Origin: Bolinopsis microptera
Lineage: Eukaryota > Ctenophora > Tentaculata > Lobata > Bolinopsidae
Length of the DNA: 64,000 bases
Direction: 5' to 3'
Assembly (NCBI RefSeq): GCF_026151205.1
Contig: NC_087083.1
Span: 10,723,460 to 10,787,459 of the forward strand
Made by a program: the position numbers and the translations under genes. Below, in pieces: positions 26,301-40,800 of this stretch (positions within the stretch are counted from its first letter, which is position 1; each line of letters begins with the position of its first letter). The notes beneath the pieces are model-generated. The model ran no database searches and was not told where the DNA came from. It saw only the letters and a program-made list of their open reading frames with translations.

Positions 26301-29300
26301 TCCCCACTTTTAGCTTTTCAACAGTCAGCATTACTCCGGCTCACAGCATTCAGTCCCCACTTTTAGCTTTTCAACAGTCAGCATTACTCCGGCTCACAGC
26401 ATTCAGTCCCCACTTTTAGCTTTTCAACAGTCAGCATTACTCTGGCTCAGAGCATTCAGTCCCCACTTTTAGCTTTTCAACAGTCAGCATTACTCTGACT
26501 CACAGCATTCAGTCCCCACTTTTAGCTTTTCAACACTCAACAGTCAGCATTACTCCGGCTCACAGTATTCAGTCCCCACTTTTAGCTTTTCAACAGTCAG
26601 CATTACTCCGGCTCACAGTATTCAGTCCCCACTTTTAGCTTTTCAACAGTCAGCATTACTCCGGCTCACAGTATTCAGTCCCCACTTTTAGCTTTTCAAC
26701 AGTCAGCATTACTCCGGCTCACAGCATTCAGTCCCCACTTTTAGCCTTTCAACAGTCAGCATTACTCCGGCTCACAGCATTCAGTCCCCACTTTTAGCTT
26801 TTCAACAGTCAGCATTACTCCGGCTCACAGCATTCAGTCCCCACTTTTAGCTTTTCAACAGTCAGCATTACTCCGGCTCACAGCATTCAGTCCCCACTTT
26901 TAGCTTTTCAACAGTCAGCATTACTCTGGCTCACAGCATTCAGTCCCCACTTTTAGCTTTTCAACAGTCAGCATTACTCTGGCTCACAGCATTCAGTCCC
27001 CACTTTTAGCTTTTCAACAGTCAGCATTACTCCGGCTCACAGCATTCAGTCCCCACTTTTAGCTTTTCAACAGTCAGCATTACTCCGGCTCACAGCATTC
27101 AGTCCCCACTTTTAGCTTTTCAACAGTCAGCATTACTCCGGCTCACAGCATTCAGTCCCCACTTTTAGCTTTTCAACAGTCAGCATTACTCCGGCTCACA
27201 GCATTCAGTCCCCACTTTTAGCTTTTCAACAGTCAGCATTACTCCGGCTCACAGCATTCAGTCCCCACTTTTAGCTTTTCAACAGTCAGCATTACTCTGG
27301 CTCACAGCATTCAGTCCCCACTTTTAGCTTTTCAACAGTCAGCATTACTCTGGCTCACAGCATTCAGTCCCCACTTTTAGCTTTTCAACAGTCAGCATTA
27401 CTCTGGCTCACAGCATTCAGTCCCCACTTTTAGCTTTTCAACAGTCAGCATTACTCTGACTCACAGCATTCAGTCCCCACTTTTAGCTTTTCAACAGTCA
27501 GCATTACTCCGGCTCACAGCATTCAGTCCCCACTTTTAGCTTTTCAACAGTCAGCATTACTCCGGCTCACAGCATTCAGTCCCCACTTTTAGCTTTTCAA
27601 CAGTCAGCATTACTCCGGCTCACAGCATTCAGTCCCCACTGTTAGCTTTTCAACAGTCAGCATTACTCCGGCTCACAGCATTCAGTCCCCACTTTTAGCT
27701 TTTCAACAGTCAGCATTACTCCGGCTCACAGCATTCAGTCCCCACTTTTAGCTTTTCAACAGTCAGCATTACTCTGGCTCAGAGCATTCAGTCCCCACTT
27801 TTAGCTTTTCAACAGTCAGCATTACTCTGACTCACAGCATTCAGTCCCCACTTTTAGCTTTTCAACAGCTCAACAGTCAGCATTACTCCGGCTCACAGTA
27901 TTCAGTCCCCACTTTTAGCTTTTCAACAGTCAGCATTACTCCGGCTCACAGCATTCAGTCCCCACTTTTAGCTTTTCAACAGTCAGCATTACTCCGGCTC
28001 ACAGCATTCAGTCCCCACTTTTAGCTTTTCAACAGTCAGCATTACTCCGGCTCACAGCATTCAGTCCCCACTTTTAGCTTTTCAACAGTCAGCATTACTC
28101 CGGCTCACAGCATTCAGTCCCCACTGTTAGCTTTTCAACAGTCAGCATTACTCCGGCTCACAGCATTCAGTCCCCACTTTTAGCTTTTCAACAGTCAGCA
28201 TTACTCCGGCTCACAGCATTCAGTCCCCACTTTTAGCTTTTCAACAGTCAGCATTACTCCGGCTCACAGCATTCAGTCCCCACTTTTAGCTTTTCAACAG
28301 TCAGCATTACTCCGGCTCACAGCATTCAGTCCCCACTTTTAGCTTTTCAACAGTCAGCATTACTCTGGCTCACAGCATTCAGTCCCCACTTTTAGCTTTT
28401 CAACAGTCAGCATTACTCCGGCTCACAGCATTCAGTCCCCACTTTTAGCTTTTCAACAGTCAGCATTACTCTGACTCACAGCATTCAGTCCCCACTTTTA
28501 GCTTTTCAACAGTCAGCATTACTCTGGCTCACAGCATTCAGTCCCCACTTTTAGCTTTTCAACAGTCAGCATTACTCCGGCTCACAGCATTCAGTCCCCA
28601 CTTTTAGCCTTTCAACAGTCAGCATTACTCTGGCTCACAGCATTCAGTCCCCACTTTTAGCTTTTCAACAGTCAGCATTACTCTGGCTCATAGCATTCAG
28701 TCCCCACTTTTAGCTTTTCAACAGTCAGCATTACTCTGACTCACAGCATTCAGTCCCCACTTTTAGCTTTTCAACAGTCAGCATTACTCTGGCTCACAGC
28801 ATTCAGTCCCCACTTTTATCTTTTCAACAGTCAGCATTACTCCGGCTCACAGCATTCAGTCCCCACTTTTAGCTTTTCAACAGTCAGCATTACTTCGGCT
28901 CACAGCATTCAGTCCCCACTTTTATCTTTTCAACAGTCAGCATTACTCCGGCTCACAGCATTCAGTCCCCACTTTTAGCTTTTCAACAGTCAGCATTACT
29001 CCGGCTCACAGCATTCAGTCCCCACTGTTAGCTTTTCAACAGTCAGCATTACTCTGGCTCACAGCATTCAGTCCCCACTTTTAGCTTTTCAACAGTCAGC
29101 ATTACTCTGGCTCACAGCATTCAGTCCCACTTTTAGCTTTTCAACAGTCAGCATTACTCTGGCTCAGAGCATTCAGTCCCCACTTTTAGCTTTTCAACAG
29201 TCAGCATTACTCTGACTCACAGCATTCAGTCCCCACTTTTAGCTTTTCAACACTCAACAGTCAGCATTACTCCGGCTCACAGTATTCAGTCCCCACTTTT

Positions 29301-32300
29301 AGCTTTTCAACAGTCAGCATTACTCCGGCTCACAGCATTCAGTCCCCACTGTTAGCTTTTCAACAGTCAGCATTACTCCGGCTCACAGCATTCAGTCCCC
29401 ACTTTTAGCTTTTCAACAGTCAGCATTACTCCGGCTCACAGCATTCAGTCCCCACTGTTAGCTTTTCAACAGTCAGCATTACTCCGGCTCACAGCATTCA
29501 GTCCCCACTTTTAGCTTTTCAACAGTCAGCATTACTCCGGCTCACAGCATTCAGTCCCCACTTTTAGCTTTTCAACAGTCAGCATTACTCCGGCTCACAG
29601 CATTCAGTCCCCACTGTTAGCTTTTCAACAGTCAGCATTACTCCGGCTCACAGCATTCAGTCCCCACTTTTAGCTTTTCAACAGTCAGCATTACTCCGGC
29701 TCACAGCATTCAGTCCCCACTTTTAGCTTTTCAACAGTCAGCATTACTCCGGCTCACAGCATTCAGTCCCCACTTTTAGCTTTTCAACAGTCAGCATTAC
29801 TCTGGCTCACAGCATTCAGTCCCCACTTTTAGCTTTTCAACAGTCAGCATTACTCTGGCTCACAGCATTCAGTCCCCACTTTTAGCTTTTCAACAGTCAG
29901 CATTACTCCGGCTCACAGCGTTCAGTCCCCACTGTTAGCTTTTCAACAGTCAGCATTACTCCGGCTCACAGCATTCAGTCCCCACTGTTAGCTTTTCAAC
30001 AGTCAGCATTACTCCGGCTCACAGCATTCAGTCCCCACTTTTAGCTTTTCAACAGTCAGCATTACTCTGGCTCACAGCATTCAGTCCCCACTGTTAGCTT
30101 TTCAACAGTCAGCATTACTCTGGCTCACAGCATTCAGTCCCCACTGTTAGCTTTTCAACAGTCAGCATTACTCTGACTCACAGCATTCAGTCCCCACTTT
30201 TAGCTTTTCAACAGTCAGCATTACTCTGGCTCACAGCATTCAGTCCCCACTTTTAGCTTTTCAACAGTCAGCATTACTCCGGCTCACAGCATTTAGTCCC
30301 CACTTTTAGCTTTTCAACAGTCAGCATTACTCCGGCTCACAGCATTCAGTCCCCACTTTTAGCTTTTCAACAGTCAGCATTACTCCGGCTCACAGCATTC
30401 AGTCCCCACTTTCAACAGTCAGCATTACTCCGGCTCACAGCATTCAGTCCCCACTTTTAGCTTTTCAACAGTCAGCATTACTCTGGCTCACAGCATTACC
30501 TAACTTGTGGTATCTACCAACCTCAGTATCCCAATTAATTCACTTAATTCGACCCACTTGGGTTAGGCAAGTGCTAATTTGTTGTACGCTGCCTGAGTAC
30601 TAGTCACAGGTCAGTATAAGTGTCACGTGATTTAGTTGGAACTAATCAGAGCACGCGGGTTTGTGCACGTGCTGGCTTGTTTTGTGCACGTGCTTGCTTG
30701 TTTTGTGCACGTGCATGTTTGTTTGTGAATGGTGCTCCTGGTAGTGTAAAAAGTACAGTCTTAATGTCAAGTTTATCTGTGGCTGGTATTAATTGATACT
30801 TAGACATAAATCACGTGACATCAGTCACGTTACATGAGTCATAACCTGTTAACAGTGACTGGCTGGCTTTAAATTCCAATCAGATAGGAATCATTGATCA
30901 GTCACTTGACCATGTTAACACTTCTAAATTCCAATCAGATGGGAATCATTGATCGGTCTGAGACCTGATTGACTGATGAATAAGCTTATGATAAAATAGT
31001 TAATGATAGATAATATCACTGTGTTTACATCGTGAGATGGTATTATATAAGAGTATAAGATTTAATGATAAATAAACTTATGATAACTAAACCGAGTTAA
31101 TGGTAAATAACATAATAATAAATGAGGTGATGTTTAAAAAACTGTATAATAGATAAGGTCTTTTTATGGATATAGTTAGCAAGATGGCAAAACAGAAGAT
31201 TAAGATCAGTTTATCTATGACTCGATATAATTGGCAGTATAGTTACAGTAACATTTTACCTGACTCTAATCTTATGGGATTGACTGATTCGCCTGAGGTA
31301 ATGACAAATAACCTGATAATAAATAAGTTAATAGTAAATAAGACTGACTGACTCCAATCAGATGAGTAACTAGACTGATTGATCGAGCTAATTATACAAG
31401 TACTAAATAACAGATCTTGGATACGATGTTATCACATTGAAACGTTGAATAATTCCTTTCCTGATAAGAGCCTTTTCCTTGTCGCATCAAACGGGATCAA
31501 TAACAATTTACCCAAGAAAACATCTAAATAAAAGATCGTGTAGAATCCAACGAGATATTATCTAATATCTTTCTCAGTGAAAATAAAATAATATGATCTG
31601 TACTGTTCGCCAAACTACGGGGGGGGGGGGGGGGGGGGGGGGGGGGGATAATATGCTATTATTAAAGTATTAATAAGCATAATATATGTCGATCATTTAA
31701 GTCACAACAGATAAAAATCATTCTTATTCCAAATTGAGAAGGTAGAAATACATATATATGTTCCAGGCGACGTTGCGCAAAAGACTCCCCTCTCCCCCTC
31801 CCCTCCCTTCCACCCTCCCCTCCCTTCCACCCTCCCCCCTGTTCATTTTATGGACTCTTGGGAAATGCACAAAAACATCCTTAACCTTGCTTCTGACCAT
31901 TATGAGTCAACAAAACTTGTGCACTGATCGGGACTTGATTAATTCATGAACTTTCTTTCATAATTTGTATGATTATTTAGGTATTCATCTGATTATTATA
32001 ATAGATCATTCAGTAATTGATGATTGATTAATGAAATGCTATTTCAGTTTGAAGATGTTACTGTTATATCTGCTACTAGGGATAATAGTGCTATTAGTTG
32101 TTATACTTATAGTTTACTGTTGTGTAAGAACAATAAGAAGAAGGAGACGTGGAAGTTTACAACTTCAAGGTGAGTTTTATTGTTAACTAATTAATTAATT
32201 AACTTATTGTCCAATGGTGTGAGATCTTGTCTTATTTAGTTGTCATATTTTTATCTTTTCAAAACTCATCTCATCTTGTGACTATTATATACATTACGTG

Positions 32301-35300
32301 CAATGTACTTTATTGTACTTATGTGCATACTCTCTATTTTATTACTCGACTGAACCTTATCGTAATAGTAATTTGGGAGCTGATATTTCGGCATTTTCGG
32401 CATGTCTGACTCAGCAATTAGATGACCTAAATTTATGCTTACTTTCTCATTACATACGCTGATATGGATATTTGAAGCCACCAAAATGTTTTTGATTGTC
32501 GGCTTGTACAGCCAGCAGTAAAACAGAACGGACAGCACGTGGTGACTTTCCGTGTGGTGACGTTTTAATGGTATTTTATATCAAAACTAAAATTTTATCA
32601 CCAAACTAAAATTTTATTACTAAACTCAAACTTTATTACTAAACTAAAACGTGTCTTTATTGCTAAACTAAAACATGCATTTATTGCTAAACTAAAACAT
32701 GCATTTATTTCGAAACTAAAATTTTATTTCGAAACCAAAACATGTCTTTATGTCCGAGGCCAAACCTGTCTTGTCATCAAATCACAAACTGCTAGATCAC
32801 TAATTCTTGGCGAATTTCTGAAGGGTGTTAATTTGTATCCAGGACAATTCCTCTCAATCCTTGCTACGGAAACGTTCCATAAAAACAGTTAAAGTAAGTC
32901 TACGATACCTAATACCTTCAACACTGTTATGTAACACATAAGCACATAATTTGAGGCTCTCATCATGTGAATAAAAACGTGTTTAGTAAAACCCCGATTT
33001 ATCGTGAACCCCGATTTATCGTAAACCCCGATTTACCTTGACTCTTCCGTTTTTCCCAAAATTTTGGAAAAATGTCTACATTTTTAGTTTGATAGCATGT
33101 GGTCCTTTGAAATACGGCTTGTAAATGAGTCCCTGATGTCAAACGTGAAACAACAAGCGTGAAACTTGTAATCGAGCGCCCCTAATTGGGAACCAGTACG
33201 CGCAGAGAGAAACCACGTGATTTGACCACGATTTACCGTACTATTTTTCCTTTATGGCCCCATTTACCGCCCCATTTACCGTGCCACGATTTACCACGGC
33301 TGTTTCCTTCTCGCAAACCTTGCGATAAATCGGGGTTTTACTGTATAAGAAATATAACTTTCGTACTTTTGAGTCCAGTTCTGATAATCAGATTGACAGT
33401 ATGTGAGTATCACACCCGAGCTAACTGTCTCTTTAAGAAACCCTTAACATCAACGAAAATTAAAAAATCTTTAGTCTGAAATATTTATTTAAAATCTTTA
33501 GTCTTCATTTATTCCTAAATTTGTGACTGTTTCTGCTGATCGATGTACATATAATATTAGTTTGTACTTCCACTCTAAGGATATGAACCAATGGTAGAAA
33601 ATATCACCTTGTTTGAATGATGAGATGGTGAAACAGTATCCCACAGCCACTGAGTCACTGAGTTACTGAGTCACAGTCACACAGTCACTGTCACGTTTTA
33701 ATATCACGTTTTGACCCTGTTGTGTCACAACGTTAATTTACTGATAAAGTGCTTAGTCCACATGTTGATAGTTTGTAGTTTCAACTCTAAGGATTTGCTA
33801 GGATTTCTCCTGTTTGCACGAAATATTATTCTAAACAGTAGCTGTATCTTGTAGACATTAAAATTATTATAATTTTTCAGTGTAGAAATGAAATTGTCAT
33901 GTCTTTGGAGTATCAGACATTGATTTTGTTATTAGACAAGAAACTTTACAAACCACATCATAATTATGTTGAAATATTACTATACGCAATATTTAATCAT
34001 TTGGGAGGATGTAAAGATGTAAAAGATTTTGGCTCCTGAATAAGAAACACTTTTCGCAAATCATGGAATTATTGCATGGTGCCAAATTTGATGCTGAAAT
34101 AAGTGTATATTAATTATTAAAACGTCTGAAGTTAACGAATTCTAAAGTCTAAATAATTCCCATTTTTGTTTCTGTAAATCGTAAATAATGGATTATCCTT
34201 ACAATATGAAAAGTAACCACAACTCCTAAAATAAACCTCTCATTTCTGTGCTTTTCAAATCTATTTATAGATACACAACCATTACGTTGCACATAAAATT
34301 AACACTTCTGGTTACAAACTATCGTCTGGCTACAAACTATCACACTTTGCAGGCACTCCTAATTTTATTTAAGTGCTGAAAAGCAGCACTGAAGCCAGAA
34401 ATAAACATATACTTGGCAACAAAAGAAACCTGCCGCTTGGGCCGGATTTATGTTGTCACGTAGCTGACAAACACAGTGTTTCTGAAAGCGAACACAGCAA
34501 TCTATAATTATTTCAAACAATGCTATTATAAAAGTATAAACTAACATGATGTAAACCTGATATAAACCTAATATAAACCTAATATAAACCTAATATAAAC
34601 CCAATATAAACCTAATATAAACCTAATATAAACCCGATATAAACCCAATATAAACCTAATATAAACCCAATATAAACCTAATATAAACCTAATAGAAACC
34701 TAATGTTACTTTGCTGATAGTGTTAAACACAACTGTTATCTAATATCATTTTTATTATTAATCAACTATATACAGCAAACACAAGATAATAGAAATTAAA
34801 TCATAAAATCGAGTGGCCGAGTAGTCTCGACTCACCCATAACTTCTCCAAAGACGTCTATCATGAGCTTTGTACACTAAATCGTTGAAATTACTTAAACT
34901 AAATCTTTTATTTACAATCACAATAATTTGTTTTGTCATAATGTCTTTTAATAATAAATCAAATAAATTTGAACGAGGTCTGCCCCTCCTTCCTTTGTAG
35001 TCAAAACATCCTAAACATGCAAATCTGAAAGATAAGAAGGCGGGAGTGTCATCACCGCTTCTGAGAACGTGCCCAAGCATCTTCCATCTTGCTTTCTTGA
35101 TCCTTTCAGTAAGGGGTCTGACATTACATCTCTTATATAAATTCTCGTTACTGATAACCGTAGGCCAATAGGTGTTGATTATCTGTCTCAGATGCTTCCT
35201 TTGAAGAACGTCGACAGATGCCATTACGGTTTCAGGAGCAGCCCATCATTTTTAAAGAAGATAATAATATAATCATATTATTATCTGCATTCTTTGCCAT

Positions 35301-37837
35301 TTTTACTATCAAACACTACATTCCTTGGGTGGTCCAAGTCTTTACGATAAATATTTTGAACAATTAAGTTACGCTTTATCCATGCTTTATATGCAACTTC
35401 TGTTTTCTATCCCAGCTATTACAAAAGCACTAATTTGAATTTGTATCCCGGCAGCGACCAATTGTCACATTCCTAGATTCCATGATTCTAAAAATAACTA
35501 TTCAACCTAACAATCAATTAATTGAAACCTTGAAAACTAGCAATATCGATATCACGTGACTTCGAAAACTAACAATATCGATATCACGTTACTTCGAAAA
35601 CTAACAATATCGGTATCACGTAACATCTGCTCTCGACCTATAGAAGAGGGTTTTTATAAGCCCTGGATCCTGTGTTTCTCATATCCCTCCCCTAACGGTC
35701 ACCACACCACGTGCTACCACATGCTACGTGACTGGTTTCATACACCTGTTACCTGACCCCACGTGACCGGTACCACGTGTGACTCAGTACACACCAAATC
35801 CTTCCCGTCAACAGCTCTCCGCAATTTGAATCGTAACTCTCCCTGTAAGGTGGTGTTCGTTAGTGTGTGCTGTCAAATAAACATGGTCACAGAGACTACA
35901 GTCATTGAGTCATCACCATGGTGTTGAACCCTCCCCATATTTATCAGGTATATCTTTCTCAGCAGCAACAAAAAACAGCTCTCCTCAATTTTAATGGTAA
36001 CTAAACTCCCCGGAGTCCGGACATGACAATATGACATTAAGCTCCGGACTATTCCCTCCGGACTCGTGACAGCTGTAAGGTATATAAGCTAGTATGAATA
36101 GTTGTGTGTGTGTGTGTGTGGCAGATGGTCGTTAGTGTGTCAGTCGGACACGAAATGTACTGTCAAAATGAACCCTAGACCTATCCGCCGTGCTTTTCAT
36201 TACAAAGTCTGCTGTACACCAAACAAACTTGGCTATTTTAGCTTTATTTGAGCTTCTATGCACATGAGAAATTATATGAAGGTACATTTTACCGGGAATT
36301 TCTAACGGACGGAATTCGGAAAGTGAAACGGGAAAAATTGAGTAACGAATTTAGTCACAAAGCTGTGCATTAAAATCCTATGATTGATCTACTTGATCTT
36401 CTGTAATAGTACACGGTCGGTTTTAAAAATAATGGTTTATCAATTAATTAAAACAATTTACAAATCTATTCGATTTGCAAATTAATTTGAGCTATAAAAT
36501 CACAATCCTCCCAAAGTCTTACAAAATGTTATGATCCCCGCGCGCCGCGCCGGTAAGTATCACAGAACTACAGAAGTCTCCAATGTTCAACATCAAACAC
36601 GGCTATTTGAGCTCCTAAACTATTTCTTGCTGAAACGAAAGATTTATCCAATTATGCGATTATCTCACTAATTAATTAGTTATTAATTTCACCGGGACCG
36701 TACGAGATACGAAGTTATGATGCCTAACAAAATAACAAATAATGTTGAAAGGAAAATTGCTGAAATACTCTTGCTTAGCACGTCTACTGAAATACTGTTA
36801 TTGAGCAGGTTTAATTACGTCTCAAAACGGGAAACTGCCGCGTTTGAACTGTCGGTAGTATATCTCGAACATTGGGTGCCGTGCACTACATTGGGTGCCG
36901 TACATCGGGTGCCGTGGACTACATCAGATGCCGTGCATTACATCGGGTGCCGTGCACTACATCGGGTGCCGTGGACTACATCAGATGCCGTGCACTACAT
37001 CGGGTGCCGTGCACTACATCGGGTGCCGTGCACTACATCGGGTGCCGTGCACTACATCGGGTGCCGTGCACTACATCGGGTGCCGTGCACTACATCGGGT
37101 GCCGTGCACTACATCGGGTGCCGTGCACTAAAGTTCTGTAAGAATTGAAACGTCGGTACTCCTGCTCAACTGGATACAAGCACGGGTTAAAACGAGAAAA
37201 CTGCCGCACACCTATAGCATATTTGGTGACTTGAACAGTTTTCTACAAAACATTTAAACGCTTTTTATTTGACGTTAAACATCAGTTCTTTTGTAGACAC
37301 CGTACTCTGAAGCGTGGAGCTAAGGAATTTATCTCGGTCATCGTGGGAAAATATCTAGACCATAATATACCAAAGAACTAATGTTGAGTTGATATCAATA
37401 TGTTGTGAGATTTAAAACTCAGAGAAACAATATACAACTGTGCGGAAAATAATTTTACAATTTCTGTTATCACGAGCTTTCTATCTTTTCTTATACTTTT
37501 CCATAGTTTTATTACCTCGATATGTGAAAATATGCAAAAATAAAGTGGTCTTATTTTGATAATTATTACAAACGGGACATTTTGGGTATTTTAAACACCA
37601 TCTGAGTTACACTCTTTTACTGAAAGAACTTAAAGTAAGCTGGGTAGGTAACATACTTTTCAGTTCCATATTTCACATCTAGGTTACGTACTTCACAACT
37701 AATTGACGTACTTCTCATCCCAGTTTCTTCAGACAAAGTTGAGTTGGACCAAGCAGTGGGCTCGCTCGACAGATACAGAGGTCACTACAACCAACAACCA
37801 TGTGTGTGGAGTGTTTGTATGGGGAATGTGTGGGGAA

Positions 37838-37869
<32 letters not shown>

Positions 37870-40800
37870 TACATTGTGGGAAATTTGTGGGAAATTATAA
37901 GCATTATAAGCATTTTATGCATTTTGATTTGTGAGCATTCCAGAGCATTTTGTGCGTTTGTGAGTATGTGTGATTGTTAGTATGTACATGTGTGTATTTT
38001 TTGTGCGATATATCTCAATGTTCTGCCTGAGTTTGATTCGCATTTAACAGTTGTCTTTTACCACCTAGCACAGGCACACACTTCTTTAGTTGATGTTCGG
38101 TATCAGTCAAGAAAACACAATATTTTCTAGTGGAGAGATGAACCAAATTTGTTTTGACACGTGACATTGATTCTGGGTTTTGATTGGTCAACGCTAGAAG
38201 CTGATTTGTGCTTCCAACAGGTCAAATAGTTGCTCCATCTACACATAAAATGCTGAGGCAAATCACGGGAGAAGATATCGAGTGTGTTTTATGAATCCCG
38301 GGTTGTTAGTTTTTGACACGTGACATTGATTCTGGGTTTTGATTGGTCACTGCTAGAAGCGTATCGTTATATAATATAAGTTGAACACACGGTATCTACC
38401 CTCGTGATTTATTACTATATATTATTCTGGAAACTGTTAGGAGTTCAATATTGCACGTGACACCGATTTAGCGATTATCTAATCAACTTGGACAGCGTTA
38501 ACCAATCAAAACCCAGAATCAATGTCACGTGTCAAATATGATAACTCAATGTATAAAACACACTCGATATCTTCTCCCGTGATTTGCCACAGCATTGTTG
38601 TGCGAGATGAGGCAACTATTTGATCTGAGGTGTCGATAAGTTATTTTCCTTGGCATGGAGCTTAGGAGACGAATGTGCATTCTGTAATTCGGTTACACTG
38701 AAAATACTGAAAATATGCCTTTAATAAAGCCTATTTCTGTGCTGGTAGTATTTTAGTACTTTTTAGAAAATTCGGTCTGACAATATAATTAAATTTTGGT
38801 ATTAATGTACTTTGATTTGGGGTTTTGACAATAAACATTACACTAAGGGACTACCCAGGTTGAGACCTGTAAAGTTAAACTTTCTGAATTTTGTTATAAA
38901 TAGAACTGATCACGCTCAGAGTTAAGTGGGTCGAATAATAATTAATTAATTAACTATGACATATTTTCAGCACGAAGATTCGATAATTATGGCGACGAGG
39001 TTCTCGAACCGGTAAGTTGTACCTCTCTACTTCTGCATGATAATTACATGTTCTTTAATCACTTACGATAGTTACACTTACATGTCCTTTAATTATTTAA
39101 GAACTCTTTTCCGTAGTATTTTTTTTACTACGGTCGAAATATCTCACTATCACGTGTAATCTATCTACCAATCCGTTAAGAGAAAAATTCAGCTGTTAAG
39201 CAGACAGTTTTTCGCATGCCATAGCACTTTCCGTCCACCTGAAAGTTAACGTCTGTTGATTTAGTAATTAATTGTGTTATTACGCTAATTAACTTAATTA
39301 CTAATTAACATTTAAATCACTAATTATCCCTGTTTTGCTTAACCTGATCGGTGCATGACCTTGATTTTTATCACGTGACCATATAATACACTGACTCGAT
39401 AAAGTTTGAAAAAGCCCAATTTAATTTAATTTGATTAATTAACAGACGTGATTAATTACTAATTATGTAATTAATTGTGTAATTAGTTTTACAACACTAA
39501 ACGCATAACGTAAAGATACCTTACATCCCTTGAGCACGTGGCACATATAGTTGGAAAACCCCCATTGGTTGTGAATCAATTACAGGTAATTGCCGCTGAT
39601 AACAGCTGCTAACGTCAACTTATACAACAGTGTTGTCACATTAAATTGACTCCTGAGATCACTGAAAAAACACCACCCTCTCTCTCTATCTCATTTTTCT
39701 ACGTGTATTTTATTTGACACAAACAAAGTAACCGCTGACCAGTTATGAACCAGTTAGGTACTAGTTATGAACCAGTTAGGTGCTAGTTATGAACCAGTTA
39801 GGTGCTAGTTATGAACCAGTTAGGTGCTAGTTATGAACCAGTTAGGTGCTAGTTATGAACCAGTTAGGTGCTAGTTATGAACCAGTTAGGTGCTAGTTAT
39901 GAACCAGTTAGGTGCTAGTTATGAACCAGTTAGGTGCTAGTTATGAACCAGTCAGGTGCTAGTTATGAACCAGTTAGGCGCTAGTTATGAACCAGTTAGG
40001 TGCTAGTTATGAACCAGTTAGGTGCTAATTATGAACCAGTTAGGTGCTAGTTATGAACCAGTTAGGTGCTAGTTATGAAGCACCACAGTTAGGTTCTAGG
40101 TATGAACCAGTTAGGTCCGATCCCAGGTGCCAATACAACATGACAACACTGTTAAGGTGATGATAATAACTAATGGTTTACTGATTAGTTTAGAGCTTAT
40201 TCTCAGTTTGATCCTGAGATAATCTGTTATATGTTGACAGAGTCAATCATTTAGTGATCTCGGGAGTTAGGTTAGAAGCCGGAATGAAAGATGTTGTTGT
40301 TGAACAACTCATTAAGTTGCTGAATTCACATAATATGTATGTGAAATTAGAGATAGGGACTGTTTTAAGTGGTAAACTTATAGGCTAATTTAATCCCGGA
40401 TTTCTACATGGTAGATCTGCAAATGTTCAAGTTCAGTGATTCTTCGATGAGCTTTTTATTAAACCAATGGAACAAAAGAATAATAACAGCCGATCTTGAG
40501 CTTTACACTTTACAACCTTGTTTTAAAGTCAACATCCTCAACCACATGGCCGGTGGGATAGTGTTATACCGAGGGTAAAATATGTTTGTGTTGAAGTGTT
40601 GGAAGGGTGTTGACCCCTGAACTAACTGTGAAATTGTCACGTTACCTGCTTTGTTTTCCACCTCTACCAGTAGGCTTTGTAAAACCGCCTCCTTCGCCGC
40701 CTCTTCCATCACCGCCTCTTCCACCACCAGTAGGCCTTGTAAAACACATGATATAAAGTTCGCAGCCACTGAAAAGCTAGAAGGCCTTTTGAAAATACAC

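Noticed and set aside
22361-30496. CRISPR-like appearance of the long regular array
   Set aside because: There are no variable spacers between units: repeats are head-to-tail 53-mers with point variants, in an animal-type genome.
31620-31647. Run of about 27 G as a possible telomere-like or G-quadruplex signal
   Set aside because: A homopolymer, not a telomeric repeat; its length may be a sequencing artefact, and nothing links it to a function.
33186-33479. 97-codon plus frame
   Set aside because: Largely inside the pogo MITE and made of its GATTTACCG repeats.
36717-37148. Three overlapping plus frames of up to 143 codons
   Set aside because: All three frames are open across a 19-bp repeat, the signature of a non-coding array.
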